Source: UBA3775 sp964584255
Lineage (GTDB): Bacteria > Bacillota > Clostridia > Lachnospirales > Lachnospiraceae
Direction: 5' to 3'
Assembly (NCBI GenBank): GCA_964584255.1
Contig: CAZOZM010000001.1
Location: 1-64,000 of the forward strand
DNA length: 64,000 nt
Shown here piece by piece: positions 51,527-59,810 of this stretch (positions are counted from its first letter, which is position 1; each line of letters opens with the position of its first letter). The position numbers and the translations under genes are program-made. The notes beneath the pieces were generated by a model. That model worked only from the letters and a program-made list of their open reading frames with translations. It was not told the origin of the DNA and made no database searches.

Positions 51527-51575
51527 TTTCATATATATACTTATCAGTTTTTTGAAATGGATATTTTTTATTTAG
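51510..51575 (+). CDS. Possible 21-aa hydrophobic peptide
   Basis: ATG at 51510 (or in-frame ATG at 51516) opens a 21-codon frame ending TAG at 51573-51575. AGGGGG at 51502-51506 region lies upstream at good spacing for 51516. The product, MIMASSFIYILISFLKWIFF plus a final I, is almost wholly hydrophobic with one lysine, like single-helix membrane peptides. It overlaps the end of the anti-sigma gene by 17 bases. No homologue is known to me; it could be chance. Confidence 0.4.
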   Translation: MIMASSFIYILISFLKWIFFI

Positions 51576-51590
51576 ATTTCGGAGGAAGCA

Positions 51591-54356
51591 ATGCATACTG
51601 ATGCTTTTTTACTTATAATTGACGGTTCCAGTCTTTTATCAACACAGTTCTATGGAAATCTGCCCAGAGAAGTTCTGATGGCTAGGACTCCGGAAGACAA
51701 GGAAAAGTTTTTTTATAAAATAATGCAGACGGGTAAAGGCGTATATACAAATGGTATATATGGTTTTTTAAGGACTCTGTTTAACATACTTGAAAAGCAG
51801 AAACCGGCTTATGTTGCGGTGACCTGGGATGTGACGCGAAACACATTCAGACGTGAAATATATGAAGAGTATAAGGCTAACAGAACACAGACCATTGAGC
51901 CTTTAAAGAGTCAGTTTATACTATGTCAGGAAATCCTTAAAAGGATGGGCATTGCTCAGTTTATGAGTGAGAGATATGAGGCTGATGATTTTTCCGGAAG
52001 TCTTGCATGCAAATTTGAAAAAGAGATTCCGGTAAGGATTATGACTAAAGACCATGATTATCTGCAATTGGTTAACGATAATACGTTTTTATGGCTCATC
52101 ATGTCTGATCAGAAAAAGGCAGATGAGTTTAACAAAAGGCATGGTATAGACAAGTCTCTGTGCAATATACCCGAAAAGACAGTATGTTTAGACAGAGAGC
52201 TGGTTAAGAGTGAGTTTGGCATCTATCCGGAGAGTGTTGCTTCGTTAAAGGGATTGATGGGTGATACGGCTGATAATATTAAGGGAGTTCCGGGAATCGG
52301 AGACAAGACAGCGACTGCTTTGATTGCGCACTATATGAGTATTGATGCATTATATGATGATATAAAAAGCGTTCAGGATGCAAAACAGCTCGGCTTAAAA
52401 TGGAAAAATGAACTTGGTATAAGCAGAAATCCGTATAATTATCTTGTTAAGGAATCAGATACTGAAATTGTGGGTGAAAAGGCTGCAAGGTTAAGTGAGA
52501 AGCTTGCCACGATAGTCAGAAACATAGAGATAACCGAAAAACTTGATGATTTAAAGGCTGTTATAGATAAGGCAGAGTGTCTCAAGGTTTTATCGGAACT
52601 TGAAATATCATCACTAAAGGTTCCTTCATGTGCATCGGGAAATGAAAATGATGAATTTTTGAAAGAGTTTGAAACACGATATGTATTAGTTGATAATCTC
52701 GGGGATTACTATGATATTGTTCCGGAGTTTGAAAAAAAGCTGGTAGGATTAAATGTTGGAATTGCAATTAAATGTTGTGATAGTGAAATCAACCGATTGG
52801 CTTTTTCAGCTGAGGATGTGTTATTAGAAGTAAGGGCTGAAGGATTTATCCTGCCGGATGTGCTCAGGGAACTTCTGCAAAGAGTAATCGGAGCTGCAGG
52901 AAAAATCAATTGTTTCGACTTTAAAGAGATACTGCATTATTGCAAGTGTGAAAATGCTTTTTTTGACTGTGCACTTGCGCACTATCTTTTAGATCCGCTG
53001 TCTTCAAAACATGATGTTAATTCTGTTCTGGGATACTTGGAAATACCTCAGGAATTCACAGAAAAGAAAACTGCAGCAGAAGCATATGTGGCGGATAAGC
53101 TTTATGTTAAACTTGATGAAAAGCTGTCAGAAAACGGACTTCAGGATATTTATAACGATATAGAGAAGCCTCTGGTAAGAATTTTGGCAGAAATGGAAGA
53201 AGAAGGAATCTGCTGTTCTGCGGATGAACTCGAAGCTCAGAAAAAGGAGCTTGAAGAAGAATTGTCAAAATGTGAAAAAGAGATTTATGAACTTTCGGGG
53301 GAGACGTTTAATATTCTGTCGCCAAAACAGCTGGGCGAAATCCTCTTTGTTAAATTGGGATTGCCCGGAGGTAAAAAGACCAAAACGGGTTATTCTACCG
53401 GAGCTGAAATACTTGAAAAACTGGCACCGGATTATGAAATTGTAAGTCGTATTTTATATTACAGACAGCTGTCAAAACTAATTTCGACATATGTTGTGGG
53501 TCTTGAAAAATGTATATCGGATGACGGAAGAATTCACTGTACCTTCAAACAGACGGTCACGGCAACGGGAAGGCTTTCATGTACCGAACCTAATTTACAG
53601 AATATTCCTGTCAGGGATGAACTGGGAAGAAGAATAAGGAAAGCATTTGTGCCGGAAAAGGGTAAAGTCTTTGTTGATGCCGATTATTCGCAAATTGAAT
53701 TGAGAATTCTGGCTCATATGGCCGGAGATGAAAAACTTCTGGAAGATTACAGAACACAAAGAGATGTTCACAGATCAACCGCAGCAAATGTATTTGGCGT
53801 TACTTATGAGGAAGTTACAAAGGAAATGAGACAGAATGCAAAAGCAGTTAACTTTGGTATTGTTTACGGTATAAGCTCATTCGGTCTTGGTCAGGATTTG
53901 AATATCTCGAGAAAGAAAGCGGAAGAGTATATTAATGCTTATTTCAGGCATTATCCTGCGGTAAAGAATTATCTTGACGGATTGGTATCGTATGCTTCTC
54001 AAAATGGTTATGTAAAAACTCTGTATGGGAGAATCAGACCGGTTCCGGAAATATCTTCCTCCAATTTCAATCTTAAGAATGCGGGAGAAAGAATTGCAAT
54101 GAATTCTCCTATACAGGGAACAGCTGCAGATATAATGAAAATGGGAATGATAAGGGTTTACAAAGCCCTTAAAGATTCGAATTTGGATGCGAAAATGATA
54201 TTGCAGATTCATGACGAAATAATCATTGAGACAGCCGAAAGAGATGCGGAAGAAGTGCGCCGGATTCTGACAAAGGAAATGGCTGAAGCTGCAAAATTAA
54301 GGGTAAGCCTAGAAGTTTCGTCGGATATTGCCGATAATTGGTACAATCTGAAATAA
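51591..54356 (+). CDS. polA: DNA polymerase I
   Basis: Repair and Okazaki-fragment polymerase of 921 aa. The 5'-3' exonuclease domain (about 1-310) has YEADDFSGSLA, TKDHDYLQLV and GDTADNIKGVPGIGDKTA. The 3'-5' exonuclease region (about 345-520) lacks the usual D-x-E acidic motif, so proofreading is probably absent. The polymerase domain has motif A VDADYSQIELRILAHMAGD, motif B RQNAKAVNFGIVYGISSFG and motif C ILQIHDEIIIE. The N-terminal domain is longer than usual, with about 19 extra residues after DGSSLLSTQFYGNLP. Start ATG follows GGAGGAA. CoaE follows, a common pairing. Confidence 0.97.
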   Translation: MHTDAFLLIIDGSSLLSTQFYGNLPREVLMARTPEDKEKFFYKIMQTGKGVYTNGIYGFLRTLFNILEKQKPAYVAVTWDVTRNTFRREIYEEYKANRTQTIEPLKSQFILCQEILKRMGIAQFMSERYEADDFSGSLACKFEKEIPVRIMTKDHDYLQLVNDNTFLWLIMSDQKKADEFNKRHGIDKSLCNIPEKTVCLDRELVKSEFGIYPESVASLKGLMGDTADNIKGVPGIGDKTATALIAHYMSIDALYDDIKSVQDAKQLGLKWKNELGISRNPYNYLVKESDTEIVGEKAARLSEKLATIVRNIEITEKLDDLKAVIDKAECLKVLSELEISSLKVPSCASGNENDEFLKEFETRYVLVDNLGDYYDIVPEFEKKLVGLNVGIAIKCCDSEINRLAFSAEDVLLEVRAEGFILPDVLRELLQRVIGAAGKINCFDFKEILHYCKCENAFFDCALAHYLLDPLSSKHDVNSVLGYLEIPQEFTEKKTAAEAYVADKLYVKLDEKLSENGLQDIYNDIEKPLVRILAEMEEEGICCSADELEAQKKELEEELSKCEKEIYELSGETFNILSPKQLGEILFVKLGLPGGKKTKTGYSTGAEILEKLAPDYEIVSRILYYRQLSKLISTYVVGLEKCISDDGRIHCTFKQTVTATGRLSCTEPNLQNIPVRDELGRRIRKAFVPEKGKVFVDADYSQIELRILAHMAGDEKLLEDYRTQRDVHRSTAANVFGVTYEEVTKEMRQNAKAVNFGIVYGISSFGLGQDLNISRKKAEEYINAYFRHYPAVKNYLDGLVSYASQNGYVKTLYGRIRPVPEISSSNFNLKNAGERIAMNSPIQGTAADIMKMGMIRVYKALKDSNLDAKMILQIHDEIIIETAERDAEEVRRILTKEMAEAAKLRVSLEVSSDIADNWYNLK

Positions 54357-54368
54357 TTATGGGATAAG

Positions 54369-54408
54369 ACCGTCTGTTTGCTTAATATGATGGCACAGAC
54401 GGTTTTTT
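54369..54408 (+). terminator. Rho-independent terminator after polA
   Basis: ACCGTCTGT pairs with ACAGACGGT around a 17-base loop, followed by TTTTTT. Confidence 0.85.
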
Positions 54409-54449
54409 AGGAAAGGAAAACACTGCCATAATGCGGTGAGGAACGGAGA

Positions 54450-55043
54450 TTGAACAAAAAGATTATTGCACTTACGGGAGGGGCGGGCTCCGGTAAGTCT
54501 TATGTTTCGGAAATAATCAGAAAAGATTTGGGATATACGGTGATTGATTCGGATCTGACTGCAAGGAAGCTTATGGAAAAAGGACAGCCGGTTTACAGAG
54601 AAGTTGTAAAAACATTTGGAGCTGATTATGTTGATGAGTATGGAAACCTTGACAGAAAAAAACTTGCGGAAACGGTTTTTAATTCCGCTGAAAAGTTGGA
54701 AAAGCTAAATTCGATTACACATCCGGCAGTAATTAAAGAGATAAAACATCAGGCAGGTAATGATGTCGGAAAGTATGTGTTTGTGGAATCGGCAATAGCA
54801 CTTACAAGCGGTTATGCTGAGTTTTGTGACTTGATCTGGCTGGTGTGGTCAGAAAAAGAAACCAGAATAAAAAGACTTAAGGATACACGGGCCTATTCTG
54901 ATGAAAAAATACGGTCATTGTTTAAAAGCCAGCCACAGGATAATATGGTCAGGGCTGCGTGTGATGCAATCATAGAAAATCCTTCGGACTGCAAAAGGGA
55001 ATACATTATAAAACAGGTTCAGACCCTGCTTGAGCAGTTGTGA
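54450..55043 (+). CDS. coaE: Dephospho-CoA kinase
   Basis: Last step of coenzyme A synthesis, phosphorylating the ribose 3'-OH. The 197-aa protein has the P-loop ALTGGAGSGKSYVS, the DSDLTARKLM motif, NSITHPAV and RIKRLKDTR lid segment. The start is TTG at 54450; GTGAGG at 436-441 of that kilobase is 8 bases upstream, whereas the nearer GGAG is too close. It follows the polA terminator. Confidence 0.94.
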   Translation: MNKKIIALTGGAGSGKSYVSEIIRKDLGYTVIDSDLTARKLMEKGQPVYREVVKTFGADYVDEYGNLDRKKLAETVFNSAEKLEKLNSITHPAVIKEIKHQAGNDVGKYVFVESAIALTSGYAEFCDLIWLVWSEKETRIKRLKDTRAYSDEKIRSLFKSQPQDNMVRAACDAIIENPSDCKREYIIKQVQTLLEQL

Positions 55044-55070
55044 GTTAAAAAAAATATAAGATAAAATAAA

Positions 55071-55099
55071 TTGAATATCAATCTTTAATGTGATAGAAT
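55071..55099 (+). promoter_or_regulatory. Predicted promoter for the walJ-ACT-PFL operon
   Basis: TTGAAT at 55071-55076, a 17-base spacer and TAGAAT at 55094-55099 with an extended TGA before it. Confidence 0.55.
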
Positions 55100-55121
55100 T
55101 ATGCAGATTACATTAAAGATT
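55080..55121. promoter_or_regulatory. 12-bp perfect inverted repeat over the walJ promoter
   Basis: AATCTTTAATGT (55080-55091) and ACATTAAAGATT (55110-55121) are exact inverted copies with 18 bases between, enclosing the predicted -10 box. It could be an operator. No U-run follows, so it is not a terminator. Confidence 0.5.
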
Positions 55122-55144
55122 CTTAATCGTGCATGGAGGCAGGC

Positions 55145-55981
55145 ATGAAAATTGCCAGTATCGCAAGCGGAAGTTCCGGCAACTGCATATATGTGGGTAC
55201 AAATGATACCCATTTGTTGGTAGATGCCGGTATAAGCTGTAAAAAAATTGAAGAAGGACTTGCCGGTTTTGGCATATCGCCTACAGATATTTCAGGTGTC
55301 CTGATAACACATGAGCACAGTGATCATATAAAAGGCATTGGAGTTTTTGTAAAAAAGTATGGAGTACCGCTCTATGGTACGATAGAAACTCTGGCTGCAG
55401 TTAAGAGAACGGCTTCCGGAAAGGGAATTCCGATGGAGGTACTTCAGGCGGTAAGACCGGAAACAGAATTTATGATCGGAGATATAGGAATCCGTGTAAC
55501 CGATGTATCGCATGATGCGGCTCATCCGGTATGTTACGGATTTGAAGCTGATGGCAGATATATATCCATGGCTACTGACTTGGGAATGTATAATGAAAGG
55601 ATAATTAATCACCTCAGCAATGCCGACATAATTTATATAGAATCAAATTATGATCCGGAAATGCTTTTGGTTGGAAATTATCCGTACTATCTTAAGCAGA
55701 GAATTGATGGGGAAAGAGGACATTTATCTAACGAAATGTCTGCTGAACTCGTGAGCAGGGTTCTTCATCCGGGACTCAAACATATAATTCTTGCTCATTT
55801 GTCTCACGAAAACAATTTTCCGGAGATTGCTTATCAGACCTATAAAAATATGATTGATGAAAAATGGAATTTCGAGGAAGCCAAGCCAACGATTGATGTT
55901 GCAAAAAGGGATGTTCCATCGATTTCATATAATATAATGGAGGAAGATTATGAAGAAAACGATAATAACTGTTGTGGGTAA
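55145..55981 (+). CDS. walJ: MBL-fold exonuclease-like protein WalJ/YycJ
   Basis: Metallo-beta-lactamase-fold hydrolase of 278 aa. It has IASIASGSSGNCIYVG, the zinc motif LITHEHSDHIKGI, VTDVSHDAAHPV and ILAHLSHENN. YycJ/WalJ from Bacillus is a 5'-3' DNA exonuclease implicated in mismatch repair or division coordination; it usually sits by walRK, which is not seen here. ATG 55145 follows GGAGGC. Its end overlaps the next gene by 32 bases. Confidence 0.88.
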   Translation: MKIASIASGSSGNCIYVGTNDTHLLVDAGISCKKIEEGLAGFGISPTDISGVLITHEHSDHIKGIGVFVKKYGVPLYGTIETLAAVKRTASGKGIPMEVLQAVRPETEFMIGDIGIRVTDVSHDAAHPVCYGFEADGRYISMATDLGMYNERIINHLSNADIIYIESNYDPEMLLVGNYPYYLKQRIDGERGHLSNEMSAELVSRVLHPGLKHIILAHLSHENNFPEIAYQTYKNMIDEKWNFEEAKPTIDVAKRDVPSISYNIMEEDYEENDNNCCG

Positions 55982-56222
55982 AGACTGTGTAGGTATTATA
56001 GCAAAGGTTTGTACATATTTATCCGAACACAGGGTAAACATACTTGATATTTCACAGACAATCGTCTCTGGATACTTTAACATGATGATGGTTGCGGATA
56101 TTTCAGGTGCAGATGTGGATTTTATTACCATTCAGGCTAACCTGGATGAACTCGGAAATGAAATCGGATGTATTATAAAGATTCAGGATGAAGCAATCTT
56201 TGACATGATGCACAGAATATAA
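55950..56222 (+). CDS. ACT domain protein (UPF0237)
   Basis: Single-domain protein of 90 aa. IITVVGKDCVGIIAKVCTYL and VNILDISQTIVSGYFNMMM are the ACT beta-alpha-beta pattern. ACT domains bind amino acids or other small ligands, and this group (similar to half of GcvR) pairs in many Firmicutes with a PFL/UPF0210 gene, as here. It starts inside walJ behind GGAGGA and precedes the PFL gene by 15 bases. Ligand unknown. Confidence 0.9.
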   Translation: MKKTIITVVGKDCVGIIAKVCTYLSEHRVNILDISQTIVSGYFNMMMVADISGADVDFITIQANLDELGNEIGCIIKIQDEAIFDMMHRI

Positions 56223-56237
56223 CGGAGGCCTGCAAAG

Positions 56238-57602
56238 TTGATTAACATTAAAGAAGTATTTGAAACAAATGCAATGATTCAGAAGGAGAATCTTGATGTA
56301 AGAACAATTACACTTGGAATCAGCCTTTTGGACTGCATTGACAGCGATTTAAATAAATTAAATGAAAAAATATATAATAAGATTACAGGTCTTGCCGAAA
56401 ACCTTGTATCGGCAGGTAATGAAATAGAGAAGGAATACGGTATTCCGGTTGTAAATAAGCGAATTTCTGTCACGCCGATTGCACTTGTCGGAGGTGCTGC
56501 ATGTAAAACACCTGAGGACTTTGTGACAATCGCAAAGACACTTGATGCTGCCGCAAAGAAGGTTGGAGTAAATTTCCTTGGCGGATATTCGGCTCTTGTG
56601 TCAAAAGGAATGACAAATGCGGACAGACTTTTAATTGAATCAATTCCACAGGCACTTGCGGAAACTGAATTTGTTTGCAGTTCCTGTAATGTCGGTTCTA
56701 CAAAAACCGGAATTAATATGGATGCCGTTAAACTTATCGGTGAAAAGATAATAGAAACAGCAGAAAGAACATCGGAAAGAGATTCAATAGGCTGTGCCAA
56801 GTTTGTTGTATTCTGCAATGCACCGGATGACAATCCTTTTATGGCAGGTGCTTTCCATGGTGTAACTGAAGCTGATGCAATAATCAATGTCGGAGTAAGC
56901 GGACCGGGAGTCGTATTAAGAGCACTTGATGAAGCAAAAGGAAAGGATTTTGAGTTCCTTTGTGAGACGATAAAGAAGACTGCATTCAAGATTACCCGTG
57001 TAGGACAGCTTGTTGCAAAACGTGCATCAGAAATGCTTGATGTGCCTTTTGGAATTGTGGATCTTTCTCTTGCACCTACACCGGCAATCGGAGACAGTGT
57101 TGCGGATATTTTAAAGAGTATCGGACTTGAACATCCGGGTGCACCGGGAACAACTGCTGCCCTGGCTTTATTAAATGACCAGGTTAAGAAGGGTGGAGTA
57201 ATGGCATCTTCTTATGTAGGAGGTCTCAGCGGTGCATTTATCCCCGTAAGTGAAGATCAGGGAATGATAGATGCCGTGTTAGCGGGAAGTCTTACAATTG
57301 AGAAACTTGAAGCAATGACGTGCGTGTGCTCTGTCGGACTTGACATGATAGCAATTCCGGGAGATACAAAGGCGACAACAATCAGTGGAATAATAGCTGA
57401 TGAAATGGCAATCGGAATGATAAATCAGAAAACTACGGCAGTTCGTCTTATCCCTGTAATAGGTAAGGGAGTGGGTGATACTGTCGAGTTTGGCGGACTT
57501 TTAGGATATGCTCCGATTATGCCGGTAAATACATTCTCATGTGATGATTTTGTTAACAGAAGCGGAAGAATTCCGGCACCTATACATAGTTTTAAAAACT
57601 AA
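56238..57602 (+). CDS. PFL family protein (UPF0210/DUF711)
   Basis: Protein of 454 aa in the UPF0210 family, distantly like pyruvate formate-lyase in fold. Marks are NIKEVFETNAMIQKENLDVR, ITLGISLLDCIDSD, GAAFHG-like AGAFHGVTEADAIINVG, and FGIVDLSLAPTPAIGDSV. The start is TTG at 56238, behind GGAGG. No glycyl radical motif (RVxG) is seen, so it is unlikely to be a true formate-lyase. Function is not established; the constant ACT partner suggests a metabolite-regulated role. Confidence 0.9.
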   Translation: MINIKEVFETNAMIQKENLDVRTITLGISLLDCIDSDLNKLNEKIYNKITGLAENLVSAGNEIEKEYGIPVVNKRISVTPIALVGGAACKTPEDFVTIAKTLDAAAKKVGVNFLGGYSALVSKGMTNADRLLIESIPQALAETEFVCSSCNVGSTKTGINMDAVKLIGEKIIETAERTSERDSIGCAKFVVFCNAPDDNPFMAGAFHGVTEADAIINVGVSGPGVVLRALDEAKGKDFEFLCETIKKTAFKITRVGQLVAKRASEMLDVPFGIVDLSLAPTPAIGDSVADILKSIGLEHPGAPGTTAALALLNDQVKKGGVMASSYVGGLSGAFIPVSEDQGMIDAVLAGSLTIEKLEAMTCVCSVGLDMIAIPGDTKATTISGIIADEMAIGMINQKTTAVRLIPVIGKGVGDTVEFGGLLGYAPIMPVNTFSCDDFVNRSGRIPAPIHSFKN

Positions 57603-57621
57603 TATATGGTTATAATTATTG

Positions 57622-57651
57622 GTGTGAGAGTTTCTGATGAGGCTCTCACAC
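57622..57651 (+). terminator. Probable terminator hairpin after the PFL gene
   Basis: GTGTGAGAG pairs perfectly with CTCTCACAC around a 12-base loop. The following TTATTG is a poor U-run, so termination may be partial. Confidence 0.5.
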
Positions 57652-57708
57652 TTATTGCGTTATAAATCAATTATATTTAGTCCGATTTTTTCGGGTTATG
57701 GAGGGAAA

Positions 57709-58968
57709 ATGTCATATAGAGATGATGATACTTATTTTGAAGATGTCGACAGAGCCTTAAAAAAGAAGTATCTTAAAGAGGAAAATCCGGAGGGAAAACG
57801 TTCAGGAACTTCCTCAAAACAGGGTAAAAGTTATGATTACAGTCGTTACCTGTCATCAGATTATGAAACGGTATCAGAAAGAGAAGTGCATGATAATGAA
57901 AGACGTCATGATGAGGAGTATTATAAAAGACTTAAAAAAAGAAGAATGCTGGAAAAAAAGCTGGCAGCAAAGAAAAGGAGAAGGAAAAAGCTTATTGCCT
58001 TTCTTGCAAGCATAATTGTTGTTATGACAGGTGCATTTGTCTTTTTCAGATATACGGAATCAGGACAGAAAATAATCATTAAATCCGCAACAATGTATGC
58101 AGAAAAGAAAATGAATACGGATTATACAGTAAAGTTTAACCCGCCGAAAACCGTGCCGGAGGGATGGGTTTATGACAGTAATGTAATAAACATTCTTCTG
58201 GTGGGCATAGAGCATAATGAAGGTGCGTCAAATACTGACAGCATGATACTTGTTTCGGAGAATCTTGAAACCGGAAAAATTACAATGGTATCACTTTTAA
58301 GAGATACTTATGTTCAGATAGACGGACAGGATAAATACCGAAAGCTTAACTATGCATACAGTCATGGCGACGGTATCCAGACTCTGATAAACACTATTCA
58401 GAACACATATCATATTTTTATAAATGCATATGCTTCGGTAAGCTATGATGATTTTGAAAATGTGATAGACTCTCTTGGTGGGGTTAATCTTGAAATCAGC
58501 AGCAAAGAGGCGGAGTATTTAAATACGACAAACTATATTTCAGATCCTTCAAACAGAAATCTGTCAGTCGGAAATGTATTAATGAACGGTAATCAGGCAC
58601 TTGGTTTCTGTCGTGTCAGAAAGGTACCTACATTCGATGGTGTTACGGATGATTATGGTCGTACTTTAAGACAGAGAAGGGTTATTAATTCTATTTTTGA
58701 AAGCTATAAGGATCAGAGTCTTACTTCCATGATTAAGACGACTAATAGTGTGCTTGAGTCAATTACAACAAATTTGTCTTCAGATAACATGGCCGGCATG
58801 CTCAATGCTTACAGCAAACATCATACTGACAGCATGGAATCAATGATGATTCCGGCAGAGGGGCTGTTTACGCCGGTATCGGTTAAGGGAGTCGGAGAAG
58901 TTTTATCAATAGAGGGATATGAAGAACAGAACAGGGAGATACTTCATGAAGTCCTGTATGGAAAGTAA
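57709..58968 (+). CDS. LCP (LytR-CpsA-Psr) family cell-wall polymer transferase
   Basis: Attaches wall teichoic acid or capsule polymers to peptidoglycan. The 419-aa protein has a long, very charged cytosolic N-terminus (about 1-100, with KKRRMLEKKLAAKKRRRKK), one transmembrane helix (about 102-122) and the outer LCP domain with INILLVGIEHNEGASNTDSM, SLLRDTYVQI, KLNYAYSHGDG, GFCRVRKVPTFDGVTDDYGR and RQRRVI. The conserved Asp and Arg residues that bind polyprenyl phosphate are present. ATG 57709 follows GGAGGG; the longer frame upstream overlaps the hairpin. Confidence 0.92.
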   Translation: MSYRDDDTYFEDVDRALKKKYLKEENPEGKRSGTSSKQGKSYDYSRYLSSDYETVSEREVHDNERRHDEEYYKRLKKRRMLEKKLAAKKRRRKKLIAFLASIIVVMTGAFVFFRYTESGQKIIIKSATMYAEKKMNTDYTVKFNPPKTVPEGWVYDSNVINILLVGIEHNEGASNTDSMILVSENLETGKITMVSLLRDTYVQIDGQDKYRKLNYAYSHGDGIQTLINTIQNTYHIFINAYASVSYDDFENVIDSLGGVNLEISSKEAEYLNTTNYISDPSNRNLSVGNVLMNGNQALGFCRVRKVPTFDGVTDDYGRTLRQRRVINSIFESYKDQSLTSMIKTTNSVLESITTNLSSDNMAGMLNAYSKHHTDSMESMMIPAEGLFTPVSVKGVGEVLSIEGYEEQNREILHEVLYGK

Positions 58969-58989
58969 AAACAGAAACGGGGTATTAAA

Positions 58990-59793
58990 ATGGAAATAAA
59001 TATGTGGAGAGAAACGCTATTGCCATATTCACTGGCGGTAGATGAGATTGTGACAAAATTCACACACATAAAAAAAGCTCAGGAAGAATTGGGACTGTAT
59101 TCACCGATTTACAGTGTATCCGGAAGGGTTAAAAGCATATCATCAATACTTGACAAGACGATGAAGAAAAATATCAGTCTTGATACAATAGAAGATAATA
59201 TATTTGATATTGCAGGTATAAGAATCATATGTCAGTTTCTGGATGACTGTCTGAAGGTAGTAGAACTTATCAGAAACAGAAATGATATGGAAGTTCTTGA
59301 GGAAGAGGATTATATATCCAATCCTAAAGAGAGCGGATACAGAAGTTACCATTTAAAAGTAAAGTATAATGTGCAGCTTATAAACGGACCTAAGGATATA
59401 TATGTTGAAATTCAGATAAGAACAATGGGTATGAACTGTTGGTCCACAATAGAACATTCGCTTCAGTATAAGTATAAGGAAAACATGCCGGATTCGATAA
59501 AAGCAAGTCTTAATGAGGCTGCACTCAGAATTGTGGATTCTGAGGCTGAACTCACAAGCGTGCGTGATGAGGTTGTTGCGGCACAGGCAATGAGAAATGA
59601 ACAGGATACCATTGTCAGTGACATAATCATGACGATTATGAGTATATACCGAAACGGTTCCAGACGTGAGGCAATAAGAATACAGGATGAGTTTTTTCAA
59701 ATTTACAGGCAGGAAGACATTCGTAAACTGAAGCATTTTGCGGCAGAACTGGATGTAATTGCTGAAGGATACAGTGCACAGGCTTATCAATAG
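58990..59793 (+). CDS. relQ: Small alarmone synthetase (RelQ/YjbM-like)
   Basis: Single-domain (p)ppGpp synthetase of 267 aa, transferring pyrophosphate from ATP to GDP or GTP. It has GRVKSISSILDKTMKK, the DNIFDIAGIRIICQF motif, NPKESGYRSYHL and EIQIRTMGMNCWSTIEHSLQ with the catalytic glutamate. No HD hydrolase, TGS or ACT domain, so it is not full-length Rel. The C-terminal helix should support tetramer formation as in RelQ. It follows the LCP gene by 21 bases. Confidence 0.9.
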   Translation: MEINMWRETLLPYSLAVDEIVTKFTHIKKAQEELGLYSPIYSVSGRVKSISSILDKTMKKNISLDTIEDNIFDIAGIRIICQFLDDCLKVVELIRNRNDMEVLEEEDYISNPKESGYRSYHLKVKYNVQLINGPKDIYVEIQIRTMGMNCWSTIEHSLQYKYKENMPDSIKASLNEAALRIVDSEAELTSVRDEVVAAQAMRNEQDTIVSDIIMTIMSIYRNGSRREAIRIQDEFFQIYRQEDIRKLKHFAAELDVIAEGYSAQAYQ

Positions 59794-59810
59794 CCTTTCG
59801 TGGAGGAAGT

